A stretch of DNA of 52,040 bases from an uncultured bacterium (GTDB lineage Bacteria; Verrucomicrobiota; Kiritimatiellia; CAIKKV01; CAIYGI01): the NCBI GenBank assembly GCA_903925685.1, contig CAIYGI010000299.1, positions 1 through 52,040 on the forward strand, read 5' to 3'. Under the pieces are notes generated by a model. The model saw only the letters and a program-made list of their open reading frames with translations. It made no database searches and was not told the DNA's origin. Below are positions 33,533 through 43,123 of the stretch, in pieces. How positions within the stretch are numbered: the first letter of the stretch is position 1; every line of letters begins with the position of its first letter. Both the position numbers and the translations under genes were made by a program.

Positions 33533-36500
33533 TCACGGAATTCGCGGAGGAGGCTTCTCAATATCCTCTGTCGGGCGAAGCCTCCAAACAGTATGGCGCG
33601 TACACGCAATCAGCGTGCCGTGCCATGTGTCGAGGAAGAAGGGCGCCTCATTCTCCAAGTTTGGCAATAAGGGGCAATCCTCTGCCGATTTATGGCGGGG
33701 AAGACACTTGAATTCGTACGGCGAGAAGGCTCTGTCGACCATCGCATATAAGCCGTCATTCAGGATCGCCATACTTTTCCCCGACTGAAAAGACCCAACC
33801 GGCGTACGAAAGCTGTCGTGTGCGATGTTGATGAACGCGTTGCTGGCCGTATTCCAGAGGTACTGCTCGCGACCAGACCACCCGCCGAGCAGGCACCCCC
33901 CGTCTTCTGTACGCCGAGGCGTTTCCGGCCAAGTGGTGTACCAGTCCCGGACCTTCGATATCGCGCCATTCGTCAAGTTGAGCGACCAAAGGCCCATGTT
34001 TGCGGAACCCTGCGGCCATTGGCCGGCAACAACCATTCCCAAACGCTCATTCGTCTTATCCAGAAAGAACCCAGGTATTGAATATGGCGGACAGTTGTCC
34101 AGTGCCGATGCTTGCTGGCGTCTGGCGCTGCTTGCCAGAATAGTATAGTCACCCCGTTCAAGGTCGTATTGCACGAGCAGCCCCTCGCGGAAGCGGATCT
34201 CCCATCCGGTGCCGTTCCTGATCGTCTCAAGCACGCAACACCCCAAGTAGAGTTTTCCTCCAACTTCGATGACAGATGTGATTTCAACCTCCGGCAGATC
34301 TCGTCCGGCTATGAGTTGTCGCACGCGCCCGCCATTGAGCGGAAAAATCAGCAAGCGGCTGGATGTGGGAACATACACGGACTGCTGCCCGACATTGACC
34401 TGCTTCCACGTCACCCTCGGGTATTTATCGAAAAACACGAACGCGTTGGTTGTCGTATCGACGGTACCCAATCTGTTCCGGCTGCCGTTCTTCAGGTTCA
34501 GAGAGTGCAATGCGGCGGTCTCTGGACGCCCCTCCCCCGTCAGCACATAGGCCGTGTCACCCGCCAGTTCGACATCCTTGATGACGGCTCGGCCCGCCAT
34601 GGAAAACAGTTTCTCTTGAGATATCCATGGAGAGTCGCGTTGGACAGGCTTTTCCGATGCGTTGTAAGCCTTATCCATCTCCTTGCCATACCGAAGCCTG
34701 TAGCAGAGCCGAATTCTCCCGATGTTTTCTTCACGCGAGTCAGTGGCGCCCCCTTTCAACATCGAACCATCAACAGGGTTGTGATATTCAAGGGGCGCCA
34801 GACGGTAACGGGAATCTTTGAGTTGCGCTACGGCTTTCTCGATATACGCTCCGGGATGTTCAGCGCCTTTTTTGTCCCAGGTGTCGAGAAACAGAAACGC
34901 GTTCGGCATGGTCACGCCTTGCTTCTCCTCGGACTCCACGATCGCTTTCATCGCCGACACAACAACATTCGTTGGGAAGCGCGCTCGCGCCGCTGCCTCA
35001 AGCGCGTGGCAGAGGTAATACATGGCGGCAGGTCCTTCACGAATGGCCTGGTCCACGGCCACCGTCACTCGCTTTTCGACGATCTTATCCGCATCTGGAT
35101 ACACGCCGCTGGCGATCGACGCCGTAAGAGCCGCACACATACTGGCCTGAATACTGCCCTTGTTTTCCCAACCCGCGTAGAAATCCATCAGACGCTGTTT
35201 TCCGCTCTTTGAAAGATTCAGGATCGATGAATTTCCGGTATTCTGAGTTCGATACTCAACTCTATCTCCGCCGATCTTTTCTTGTTTCCCGTATTCTCGC
35301 CACTTCCTGACATATCGCAGGTTGACCCATTTCAGCTGATTCGGCCAATCATTGCCTCCGATTTTCAGAATGCCATCGAGCCACTCATCGGCATTATTCG
35401 CCCATATGGCGACATACGTTCTTCGCATGTGGTTGTATGTTTTGTCCGTTGGATAGTATTTCCAGAAGAAGTCATGATACCGGTGACGCAACGTATCCAT
35501 GCGTTGCGCCAGAGTCGCGTCATACTGACTGCTCGATTCCATCGCAATAAACAGCGGTTCTTCAATGCCCCAATAATCGGACGGAACGCACTTCTTGACG
35601 ATCCACTCCTCGCGGATGGATAGATCGCGTTCGATGAAATCAAGCAGCGTTGTAAACTCTTTTCTCGTCGCCAGCGTCCCCGCCATGTCCTCCAGCGCTT
35701 CGCATAACAGCATCTGCTTGGCGACAGTTTGAGAAGCCAGCGCGAAAGCGCTTTCCGCCGTTGCCAGGACGGCTTCAGGGGAGGAATGGCGCGCCTTTAA
35801 ACGGTGGAATTCGGCGGCCAACCGCTCTGCTTCATTGAGTCTGGCGCCGGGCTCTTCCTTGATCGGGGACAATCGCAAATGCGTAAGCACATCGTTGACC
35901 ACATGCTCGGACAGAGGCCCAAGTTCATCAACCTTTCCTTCCACTGACACCGAGCCGATTTCCTTTCCGGGGGCGTCGCTCATGGAAGCACGCACCTTGA
36001 TCGTGTCGCCTCGGGCCGAAGCATCAAGGTCAAGCAGGATCGTGGAAGCCAGCAGGCTGCCTCGCCGATCCCCAGTCAACCCGGATTCCTTGTTGACATG
36101 CTCAAGCCGGCTTCGTTCCAGGAGCGCGACATCCGGTGAGCGGACCAGTTGGCGAGCGACAAGCATTCGCAGGCAATCACCCAGACCGTTCAGGCGAGAA
36201 GGCAGGTCCACGCTCCTGACGCTCAGCAGGGAAAGGGTAAGACACGCAGGATCGCCCTTCTTCCGCTGCCGCTTTCCGATTGCTTTTGCCAGCACTTCCG
36301 TGGCCGACGTCGCGAATGCCTCCAGGGAACCTGCCCGCGCGAGGGCTTGATCGCACAGCCTCACGCCGGTCGCGGCGTCAAAGGCAACAATGGATATGAC
36401 GGCTAGCGTATTGCTTGTTGCCTTATCGCCATGCAGTTCCGCGAAAATATCGCACTGGAGCAGTTGGCCCGCTTTCAGGGCATCGTCGACGGACAGCAGT

Positions 36501-36724
36501 CCTTCCAGGGCCAGCTTGTGTTCGGCGAGCACCTTGCCGACATTGGCACGGTCGAGGAGTACAACGCCGCCATCCTTGGATAGCATCGTTTCCATCAACG
36601 CCACAATGCCTTTCGCCTGCTCATCCCCTGACGGGCACAGCGCCAGGCGCGGCTTGGCCTGCTCACCACACACAAGTGAGGCGAGAAGCGAACACACTGC
36701 AAGAATGTAGGCGTTAGCCTTCAT
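33533..36724 (-). CDS. Exported protein with tandem CsgG-like domains and a propeller-like C-terminus
   Basis: A 1063-residue exported protein. After a short signal (AYILAVCSLLASLVCG) there are two CsgG/FlgT-like domains (about 25-150 and 155-290: VVLLDRANVGKVLAEHKLAL in the first, VALLERSRLEHVNKESGL in the second). A long helical region follows (about 300-690). The last 370 residues contain repeated strand motifs (AYVLTGEGRPE, VYVPTSSRLLIFPLN, LYLGCCVLE and a WSLNLTNG unit) of a beta-propeller kind. Enzymatic residues are not evident. It is the last gene of the island and starts 122 bp after the hydrolase gene, so it could be read from the same transcript. Confidence 0.6.
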   Translation of the reverse strand: MKANAYILAVCSLLASLVCGEQAKPRLALCPSGDEQAKGIVALMETMLSKDGGVVLLDRANVGKVLAEHKLALEGLLSVDDALKAGQLLQCDIFAELHGDKATSNTLAVISIVAFDAATGVRLCDQALARAGSLEAFATSATEVLAKAIGKRQRKKGDPACLTLSLLSVRSVDLPSRLNGLGDCLRMLVARQLVRSPDVALLERSRLEHVNKESGLTGDRRGSLLASTILLDLDASARGDTIKVRASMSDAPGKEIGSVSVEGKVDELGPLSEHVVNDVLTHLRLSPIKEEPGARLNEAERLAAEFHRLKARHSSPEAVLATAESAFALASQTVAKQMLLCEALEDMAGTLATRKEFTTLLDFIERDLSIREEWIVKKCVPSDYWGIEEPLFIAMESSSQYDATLAQRMDTLRHRYHDFFWKYYPTDKTYNHMRRTYVAIWANNADEWLDGILKIGGNDWPNQLKWVNLRYVRKWREYGKQEKIGGDRVEYRTQNTGNSSILNLSKSGKQRLMDFYAGWENKGSIQASMCAALTASIASGVYPDADKIVEKRVTVAVDQAIREGPAAMYYLCHALEAAARARFPTNVVVSAMKAIVESEEKQGVTMPNAFLFLDTWDKKGAEHPGAYIEKAVAQLKDSRYRLAPLEYHNPVDGSMLKGGATDSREENIGRIRLCYRLRYGKEMDKAYNASEKPVQRDSPWISQEKLFSMAGRAVIKDVELAGDTAYVLTGEGRPETAALHSLNLKNGSRNRLGTVDTTTNAFVFFDKYPRVTWKQVNVGQQSVYVPTSSRLLIFPLNGGRVRQLIAGRDLPEVEITSVIEVGGKLYLGCCVLETIRNGTGWEIRFREGLLVQYDLERGDYTILASSARRQQASALDNCPPYSIPGFFLDKTNERLGMVVAGQWPQGSANMGLWSLNLTNGAISKVRDWYTTWPETPRRTEDGGCLLGGWSGREQYLWNTASNAFINIAHDSFRTPVGSFQSGKSMAILNDGLYAMVDRAFSPYEFKCLPRHKSAEDCPLLPNLENEAPFFLDTWHGTLIACTRHTVWRLRPTEDIEKPPPRIP

Positions 36725-36846
36725 GGGCATTGGGATCTCAACACCAAGATTTTTTTATCATTCAAATTTCCATACCCCAAGCCAGTTTTATTTGTCGCTT
36801 GTCGTGACTCTGATCCGACCTGCATCGGGCGGTCAGGCCGACTCTA

Positions 36847-37827
36847 CTAGCGGGGCTTTCCCGTCACGGTCTCCTGCCAGATTTCCGCAAAACGCCGGGA
36901 GGGAAGCCAGCTTGTCAATTCGCGCTCTTGACGGGCACGGCTGCTGTCGGACGGAAAAATTTCCTGGGTTTTGAGATCTCCCAGCCAGAAAGAATCGCCC
37001 ACCGGCGGTTTTGCCTCCTTGGCCGACGCGGAGGCGCTCAGGACCGCATCGAAAAACTCCACGGAGATACGGCCTGAAGCGCCAATTGCATGGCCGATGT
37101 TGGGTTCCCGCACGAGGCACCATGGCGCCCCAAGACGGCGTCCGACGGCGAAGCGGGACGTGATGGCTTGTATGCGAAAGTCCTGGTCCGTTTCTCCAAA
37201 GAAGAAAATGGCCGGGATTTTAAGCACGCCTTGCTTGCCCACATCGTCATAATAGCCCCCTTTATTTACGACAAAAGCCATCACTGCCTCGGGATGCAGG
37301 CAGGCAAAGTTGTAGGCATATTGCCCCCCGGCGGAGATTCCCCAGATCAGCAGCGGCCGTTTTTCCAAACCTGCCGCCTGGCCGATCAAGCCGCCGAAGG
37401 TCCGGAGGGCGTCAAAAAGAACGCGCCCTTGGTCGCCTTTGGCCACCTGGTAGTAGATTGTGCGTCCATTGGTGAGATAGCAACCCAGCAGGGCCAGGCG
37501 ATATTTGCGCGCGAGGTTTTGCCAAGCAGGATCTTTAACCATGCCGCGTCCGTCACCCTGGAGTCCCGGCAGTAGAACAACCACGGCCAGCGGAAGTGAT
37601 TCCTTTTGCGGAATCCAGAAACTGAAGAGGGATTTGCCCAGGACACCATCTGTTTTGGCCTCCCACTCCAGGGGCGCCTCCGGCTCGACGGCCAATCCCG
37701 GGAGACCCGACACCACCAGAGCCAGCGCCAAGAGCCTCCCACAGCGGCTGGCGTAACGGCTTAGTGCGCGACGCCGGATTGTTATCCAGCTTGCCATCTC
37801 TCGATGTTCATGTCGCGGTTTATTCAC
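36847..37827 (-). CDS. Exported alpha/beta hydrolase (esterase-like)
   Basis: A 326-residue protein with a hydrophobic export signal (LLALALVVSGLPGLA) and an alpha/beta hydrolase fold. The nucleophile elbow is WGISAGGQYAYNFA with Ser165. An acidic residue in FFFGETDQDF and His in NIGHAIG complete a plausible triad, and VVVLLPGLQGDG is the oxyanion strand. It resembles PHB-depolymerase/LpqC-type secreted esterases. The start is a GTG whose overlap with the preceding stop is 4 bp, or an ATG at 37797 giving a cleaner signal peptide. It is the active counterpart of the C-terminal domain of the preceding fusion protein. Confidence 0.78.
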   Translation of the reverse strand: MNKPRHEHREMASWITIRRRALSRYASRCGRLLALALVVSGLPGLAVEPEAPLEWEAKTDGVLGKSLFSFWIPQKESLPLAVVVLLPGLQGDGRGMVKDPAWQNLARKYRLALLGCYLTNGRTIYYQVAKGDQGRVLFDALRTFGGLIGQAAGLEKRPLLIWGISAGGQYAYNFACLHPEAVMAFVVNKGGYYDDVGKQGVLKIPAIFFFGETDQDFRIQAITSRFAVGRRLGAPWCLVREPNIGHAIGASGRISVEFFDAVLSASASAKEAKPPVGDSFWLGDLKTQEIFPSDSSRARQERELTSWLPSRRFAEIWQETVTGKPR

Positions 37828-40800
37828 TGTTCCTCATTCCATAATTTCTTGAAGTCTTCCGATGGCAGTGTTTCCAGGTAATTCGGCGGAATCCGCTGCA
37901 CCTGTTGATCATCGGCGTGGTAGCAACGGCCATCCCGTAAATCCGTCACCCAGCGCACGCTGCTGGTAGCCCCGTCTTTCCGCAAACACTCGGAAAGGAA
38001 TGCCCGGGCCAGGCGTTCCATGCGCGTGCTTCGGTTATGGACCTCACCGGACCAGATTTTCCAAAGAACCGGCACACCGGCCTCGCGGGCAAAAGTCACC
38101 CATCTCAGCGACGGCCCCAACCGTTCCAGGATATTGATCCGAAGATCGTCTTCCGCACCGCACGTAACGAGACACGGGATGCCGCGGAGGACGGAGACCG
38201 GGTTAAGTCCCAAGGCAAAATCAACGGGGGTCCAGGTGGCCGCACTGTGCGCGCTGATAGCCGACACCAATTCCGGTTTCCAGAGCGCGAAACGATGGAC
38301 GAACTGGGCTCCGCCCCCGTAGCCGTGCAGTAACAGCTTGTCGGTTTGAATATTATTATAACGGGACCGGAGTTCAGCCAGGGCATCCAGCAACGCCTGC
38401 CCGGACCAAATCTGGGGACTGTGGAATCCACGCGCGGGGTCTTCAGCGTCTTCATCCACGCAGACGAACTGGGGTAGGAGCAGGAACATATTTTCAGAAT
38501 CGGCAAAGGCAGCCCATGGACTCCCCTCCGCACAGTAGGCGAAAGTCCCTTCATTGAGGGATGGAACGATGACAAGGACGCGGTGGGGCGGACCGTCTTT
38601 CGGACGATAGCCACGGGGTACTCGAACATGGCAGATCAACTCGGCATTCTTGATGTTGGGCGTGCGCACCGTAAATTGCAGGATATGTTCGTCCGGCCGG
38701 GTTCCATTGTCGGCACTTCTCAACTCACTCAACAGCCGCAGCGTCGTTTCCCGGACCAAGCCGTAATCGCGCCGGTTGTAATCAATCCGGTCCGGGGAAA
38801 TACGCTTGATGACGTTGAGTTGGCGTGGGCCGCTCAATTCCAGTGCCAACCGCGCCGCGTCCAGCGCCTCAGTTTTCCGACCGGCGGCGCGCAGAACCCA
38901 GCCAAGGCGCATGGCGGCATTAGCGCGCAGTTCCCGCGCGGTTTCCGGAGGAACCACAGTGCTTGCTGGATTCTCGACGATGCGCCGGAAAAGCCGTTCG
39001 GCCTCCTGAATCCTGTTGTTCTGGTACATCACCAGGGCAAAATCCATCACGAGGGCTTGCTCGTCATAGCTTAAAGCGCCCGTTCCCATAAACTGTTCCA
39101 ACTGGGGAAGCCGCCGAAGATAGATCTTGCACAGATCTTCCAACGGCATGGCCGAATAAGGATAGGCGTGGATAAACCTGACCCAAGATCGATCCAAAAG
39201 CGGATGCTGAGCCCAGCAGCGGCGGCCAATCTCTTCCTCCTGGTGCGCAATATAATCGAGGTTCAGGACTGTATCCGGCAGGTTTCTCCCGACCATGTCC
39301 GGCGGTGGAATCCGTGGCATCGTCCGCCAGTCGGCGAGAATCTGGGTCCGTGGGTATGCGCCGCAACGAGCCTCGGCTTCCTTAAGCATCCGGCTGAGTT
39401 CGCCGCGCAGGGCCTCGAATTCACTGTCCGGAACTTCTTTCATCAGATTCCAGAGCGATAGCTCATGAATCAGCGTCCGCGCCCAGAGTTCCCCGTGGAC
39501 TAAATTTCCGGGATTCTTCGCGAGTAGAATTTCCCGCTTCAGTTCATTGCCGGCATAGTCCACCCATGCGCGATATTGCGCCCGCTCGGCCTTCCCATCC
39601 AACGGATACCGCATGGGAAACGAAATCCAGTAATTACTCTCATGCAAGGCATTGATGACGAAGGCGAGGAGCGTATAAGAGTGGGGATACTTCTTGATCA
39701 GCGCGGGATCCGGCACGTAGGTATCCCGTTCCCGGCCATAGACAATGTAGAGGGCGGCGCAGGCCTCCTGGAAGAGGTCCACTTGCGAATCGTCAAACCA
39801 CGTCGCTTCCGATGCGGCCCACCAATTAAGCAACTCGTAATCAATCACTCCACCCCCATGAAACACGGGCCGGATGTGGTGTGGATAACTGTGCTTGGGT
39901 TTGGGGAAGCTACGAGGGGCGTCGGGAGACCCCGCGGCAATGAGCGCCAGTTCGCGAAGTTGGCGTGCCATGTCAGCCACCCTGAGGAGTGCCGCTTGTC
40001 CGGGGGAGGCGGCATGCCGATCGAGCCGGGATTGCACGCCGCCAAACCGTTTTGCCAGCTCATCCGGCGGAAACCGGGCGATTTGTTCCAGAAGGGCTGT
40101 GTATTCGGCAAAGGCCCCCGGGGCGTCGTCCGGGTGTTCCGCGATGAATTTCTGTAGGTCCTTGAAAAAATCGCGCTTTTGATCGGAATAGAGAAGTCCA
40201 TTCGGTTTCCACGGGTAGAACTGGTAAATCTGCGCCAGTTCCAACCAGGCATGCCACGGATGCGCCACCGGCAGGCGCGCCAGCCATTCCTCATTCAGGG
40301 CGAAATTGACGTACCCTTGAACGCCATCCTCCGCGTCCGAGCCCCGGCGGAGCCGGTTGCCCCAAAGCGCTGTGTTTGTGGGATCCGCCTGCATCAATTG
40401 CAGCAACGCCGTGTTTGCCCGGACAAAATCATCGGCCTTCACCAACCGGGTCAGTTCAGGCACTGGCACAAGCTCCGGGTTGTTGCGCAAAATCGGCGGT
40501 TGGGCGACTGGCTTCATGGCGCGGACGGCGGCGATCATGCGCACCACGTCCGTAGGCCAGGACTTCTCGTTCCTGGGCATTTCCAGCGTGTAGTCGCCCA
40601 GTCGTTCCCCCGTCAGGGTATCCAGTACCGTAAGTTGGAGGGACAGGTTTGTTCCCGAGGACAGGAGCGTGCCGCCGATACATTTCCCTGCCAGCAGGTT
40701 CGGAGCATCCTGCCACCGTGTGCCCAGGACATCGGGCGTGCCCACTAACTGGTCATATTCATCGCGCAGACGCGCCAGTTCGTCGGCCAGCCGGATTGGC

Positions 40801-42137
40801 TGTTGGCGATCCCGGACCAGTTCATTGACCATCAACATTTCCAGATTGCGGGCTTTTTCACTTTGTCGTGGCCGGGATTCATCCACGACACCCAGAAACG
40901 TGATCCCTTCATCGGGAATGCCCCTCCCATAGGCGGAATTTCCCCGCGCGACCAAGCCAATGCGAACGAAACGCCGCAGCGCCCCGGCCAGATGTGGGAA
41001 ACCCAGAAGTTCATAACACCGCGCCTCCCACAGGCAGGCATCCTCAAACTTCATATTGAGTAAACTGGCTTGCTCGAATTCGGAGGCGGCAGCCCAGTAG
41101 TCCCCGCCCGAAAATCGAGCCATACCACGGTAAAAAGGCTGAAGGGCTTCGGCTTGAATCGTCATCTCAAAAGGAAGGGGCGGTGCGGATTTTCCGGAAT
41201 CGCTACCGATCACCGAGAGCAGCCAGTCTACGATCTCCGGCGAAAACCGGACCACACCCGCTCGCAACTCAATGTCGAAACGACGTTTCGGCCCGTTCAA
41301 TCCCCGAGTTACATTCAGGACGGAAAGTTCCAGGCTTGGTTTCGCTCCAGCATGGAATTCCCCGCTGACCAGCCATGCGGCACCCAACAACGCCAAGGCT
41401 GGCCGGTCATTATCCGTAAAGCCCGCGCTTTTCAGCGCCTTCTCACGGGTCACACTGCGGATCAAATTCCGATCGACGATCGACAGGCCCCGTTCCATGA
41501 GGCGCGCGCGCAACTCAGCACCGAGTCGCATAGCAGTGGCCTGGCTATCGGTCCCGTCTCCAACCGTAGCGAAATCGAGCACAACGACGGCATGGCGGCC
41601 GGCAGGTGCGACGGCAGTGATGGCAGCCAGATGCCGGCGCAGGAAGGTTGTCACCATGGAACCCAGCAGTTCGGCCCGATCGGCGTTCGCTGGATGGACG
41701 CGCACGGTCTCCGATCCGAGGAGTCGTCCACTGCGCGCCTCGATCAGTTCCACCAGCCAGTCAGTTCCCGCTGGGTCGGCAGACCGCAGGTGGACAAATC
41801 CATCGATATCCAGCAGCCGCCCGAGCCGTGCCATTCGATCCGGGTTTGAAACCAATGCTGCCAGTTCCTGCTCCTGGATAAAGAGCTCGATCTGTTCCCG
41901 ATCGACAAGCGCCCATGTTTTTTCGCCGGCCAGCCGCACGGTCAGTTGTGCCTGCAAGCCGGCCGCCTGGGGGTCCATGACCAAAGCCAGGCGAACAACA
42001 GAGCTGGCGTCCGGTAAAGATGACTCCGGAACTCCGCCGCAGACCTTCATGCTACAGGCCAGCAGGAGCGTCAACGGGAAGACGATCCTGCGAACCGTCC
42101 GGCGAAAGCGCCGCCAAGAAAACTTTAATTGTGTCAT
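37824..42137 (-). CDS. Giant tandem-CsgG / degenerate alpha/beta-hydrolase fusion protein
   Basis: A 1437-residue exported protein. Its first 45 residues are a basic plus hydrophobic signal with a lipobox-like LLLAC. Two CsgG/FlgT-like domains follow (about 48-165 and 175-300: WALVDREQIELFIQEQELAAL and LSIVDRNLIRSVTREKALKS), then a very long helical, partly TPR-like region (about 330-1150). An alpha/beta hydrolase domain closes it (about 1175-1400). In the nucleophile elbow LLLHGYGGGAQFVHRFA the serine position (residue 1274) is Gly, though Asp (CGAEDD) and His (SGEVHNR) remain. It is coupled by ATGA to the gene before it. Confidence 0.68.
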   Translation of the reverse strand: MTQLKFSWRRFRRTVRRIVFPLTLLLACSMKVCGGVPESSLPDASSVVRLALVMDPQAAGLQAQLTVRLAGEKTWALVDREQIELFIQEQELAALVSNPDRMARLGRLLDIDGFVHLRSADPAGTDWLVELIEARSGRLLGSETVRVHPANADRAELLGSMVTTFLRRHLAAITAVAPAGRHAVVVLDFATVGDGTDSQATAMRLGAELRARLMERGLSIVDRNLIRSVTREKALKSAGFTDNDRPALALLGAAWLVSGEFHAGAKPSLELSVLNVTRGLNGPKRRFDIELRAGVVRFSPEIVDWLLSVIGSDSGKSAPPLPFEMTIQAEALQPFYRGMARFSGGDYWAAASEFEQASLLNMKFEDACLWEARCYELLGFPHLAGALRRFVRIGLVARGNSAYGRGIPDEGITFLGVVDESRPRQSEKARNLEMLMVNELVRDRQQPIRLADELARLRDEYDQLVGTPDVLGTRWQDAPNLLAGKCIGGTLLSSGTNLSLQLTVLDTLTGERLGDYTLEMPRNEKSWPTDVVRMIAAVRAMKPVAQPPILRNNPELVPVPELTRLVKADDFVRANTALLQLMQADPTNTALWGNRLRRGSDAEDGVQGYVNFALNEEWLARLPVAHPWHAWLELAQIYQFYPWKPNGLLYSDQKRDFFKDLQKFIAEHPDDAPGAFAEYTALLEQIARFPPDELAKRFGGVQSRLDRHAASPGQAALLRVADMARQLRELALIAAGSPDAPRSFPKPKHSYPHHIRPVFHGGGVIDYELLNWWAASEATWFDDSQVDLFQEACAALYIVYGRERDTYVPDPALIKKYPHSYTLLAFVINALHESNYWISFPMRYPLDGKAERAQYRAWVDYAGNELKREILLAKNPGNLVHGELWARTLIHELSLWNLMKEVPDSEFEALRGELSRMLKEAEARCGAYPRTQILADWRTMPRIPPPDMVGRNLPDTVLNLDYIAHQEEEIGRRCWAQHPLLDRSWVRFIHAYPYSAMPLEDLCKIYLRRLPQLEQFMGTGALSYDEQALVMDFALVMYQNNRIQEAERLFRRIVENPASTVVPPETARELRANAAMRLGWVLRAAGRKTEALDAARLALELSGPRQLNVIKRISPDRIDYNRRDYGLVRETTLRLLSELRSADNGTRPDEHILQFTVRTPNIKNAELICHVRVPRGYRPKDGPPHRVLVIVPSLNEGTFAYCAEGSPWAAFADSENMFLLLPQFVCVDEDAEDPARGFHSPQIWSGQALLDALAELRSRYNNIQTDKLLLHGYGGGAQFVHRFALWKPELVSAISAHSAATWTPVDFALGLNPVSVLRGIPCLVTCGAEDDLRINILERLGPSLRWVTFAREAGVPVLWKIWSGEVHNRSTRMERLARAFLSECLRKDGATSSVRWVTDLRDGRCYHADDQQVQRIPPNYLETLPSEDFKKLWNEEQ

Positions 42138-43084
42138 ATTGGTTTCAAGACTAACTTGGGTAATAACCGCTCCGCTATTTGAGCGGCGGCTTTCTGAAGC
42201 GCGGCCTTGCCGGCGATCTGCTCGGTCAGATCAACAACCACCGCGGTCTGACGGTCAGTGGCGATCACTTTATCGGTCTGAGGATCAACGGCCTTGACCT
42301 CCAAGCGCGCCTTGACGCTAACCAGATTTCCGTGGCGCATTGCAAATTCACTGAAACCCTCGCCTTCAATCAGAATGTCGGCCTTCTTGGACTCTGCCGC
42401 CTTCTCCAGAACTTCAAAGCCCGTCTCCTTGCATAAAAGCGTCAATTCCGTCTCGGCGGCCGGATCAATCGTGGCCAGTCCAACATGCCGCTCGCGAACA
42501 TTAATTGCTACAATAGGCCGCTTGGCATCGCCCAATTGCTTTTTTAGCGCGGCAATCCGGTCTTCCATCCTCACTTCTTTGGCCACCAGTTTGTCGGCAT
42601 CCTTGGTAATGGTGGCGGCAATTTTCTCGGCCAGCGCCTCCGTCAAAGGCCCGATCTCGTCGCTGGTCTTGCCCTTGACGGATTCGCCGAGCACCCGCGT
42701 GGTTTCCGTGCCGATGATCTTGGCCACAAGATATAGCGTTTTGTCGGCTTCGATCACGGAGCCGGTCACCAGGACCTTCGCGCCGGTCAACTTGCCCACC
42801 TTCACGGCCTGATCCGGCGTGACCATGCCTGAGAGGTTCAATTCGTGCTCGTCCATCGTCTTCTTCATGTCCTGGCGGTCCACCAGATAAAGCTCCGGTT
42901 TGGCCACGAGTTTGGCGAACAGGATATCCGCTACTTTGGCGCCATAGTCCCTGGCGCCCGCACCGCGCTCTTCGAACGGGAAGATTGCCGTTGGATACAC
43001 CGCCGGCGCTTTTGGCGCATCCGCCGCCCATGCCATTCCGCTTGCCACTGCCAATACAACCATAACCGCGATATGTTTTTTCAT
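42134..43084 (-). CDS. CsgG-like exported protein
   Basis: A 316-residue protein with a Sec signal (VMVVLAVASGMAWA, cleavage near residue 21). Residues 28-175 form a CsgG-like domain: LYLVDRQDMKKTMDEHELNL is the strand-helix mark and AKVLVTGSVIEADKTLYLVA a core beta hairpin. Residues 190-316 form a second, more divergent domain of the same kind (IVAINVRERHVGLATIDPAA, ADILIEGEGFSEFA). Compared with the giant neighbour, it is the minimal member of this family in the operon. It starts 40 bp after the gene upstream and ends in a 4-bp overlap. Confidence 0.78.
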   Translation of the reverse strand: MKKHIAVMVVLAVASGMAWAADAPKAPAVYPTAIFPFEERGAGARDYGAKVADILFAKLVAKPELYLVDRQDMKKTMDEHELNLSGMVTPDQAVKVGKLTGAKVLVTGSVIEADKTLYLVAKIIGTETTRVLGESVKGKTSDEIGPLTEALAEKIAATITKDADKLVAKEVRMEDRIAALKKQLGDAKRPIVAINVRERHVGLATIDPAAETELTLLCKETGFEVLEKAAESKKADILIEGEGFSEFAMRHGNLVSVKARLEVKAVDPQTDKVIATDRQTAVVVDLTEQIAGKAALQKAAAQIAERLLPKLVLKPI

Positions 43085-43123
43085 TCTGACCTCCTGCGTT
43101 TTGACTCGTCCACTGGAAAATGG

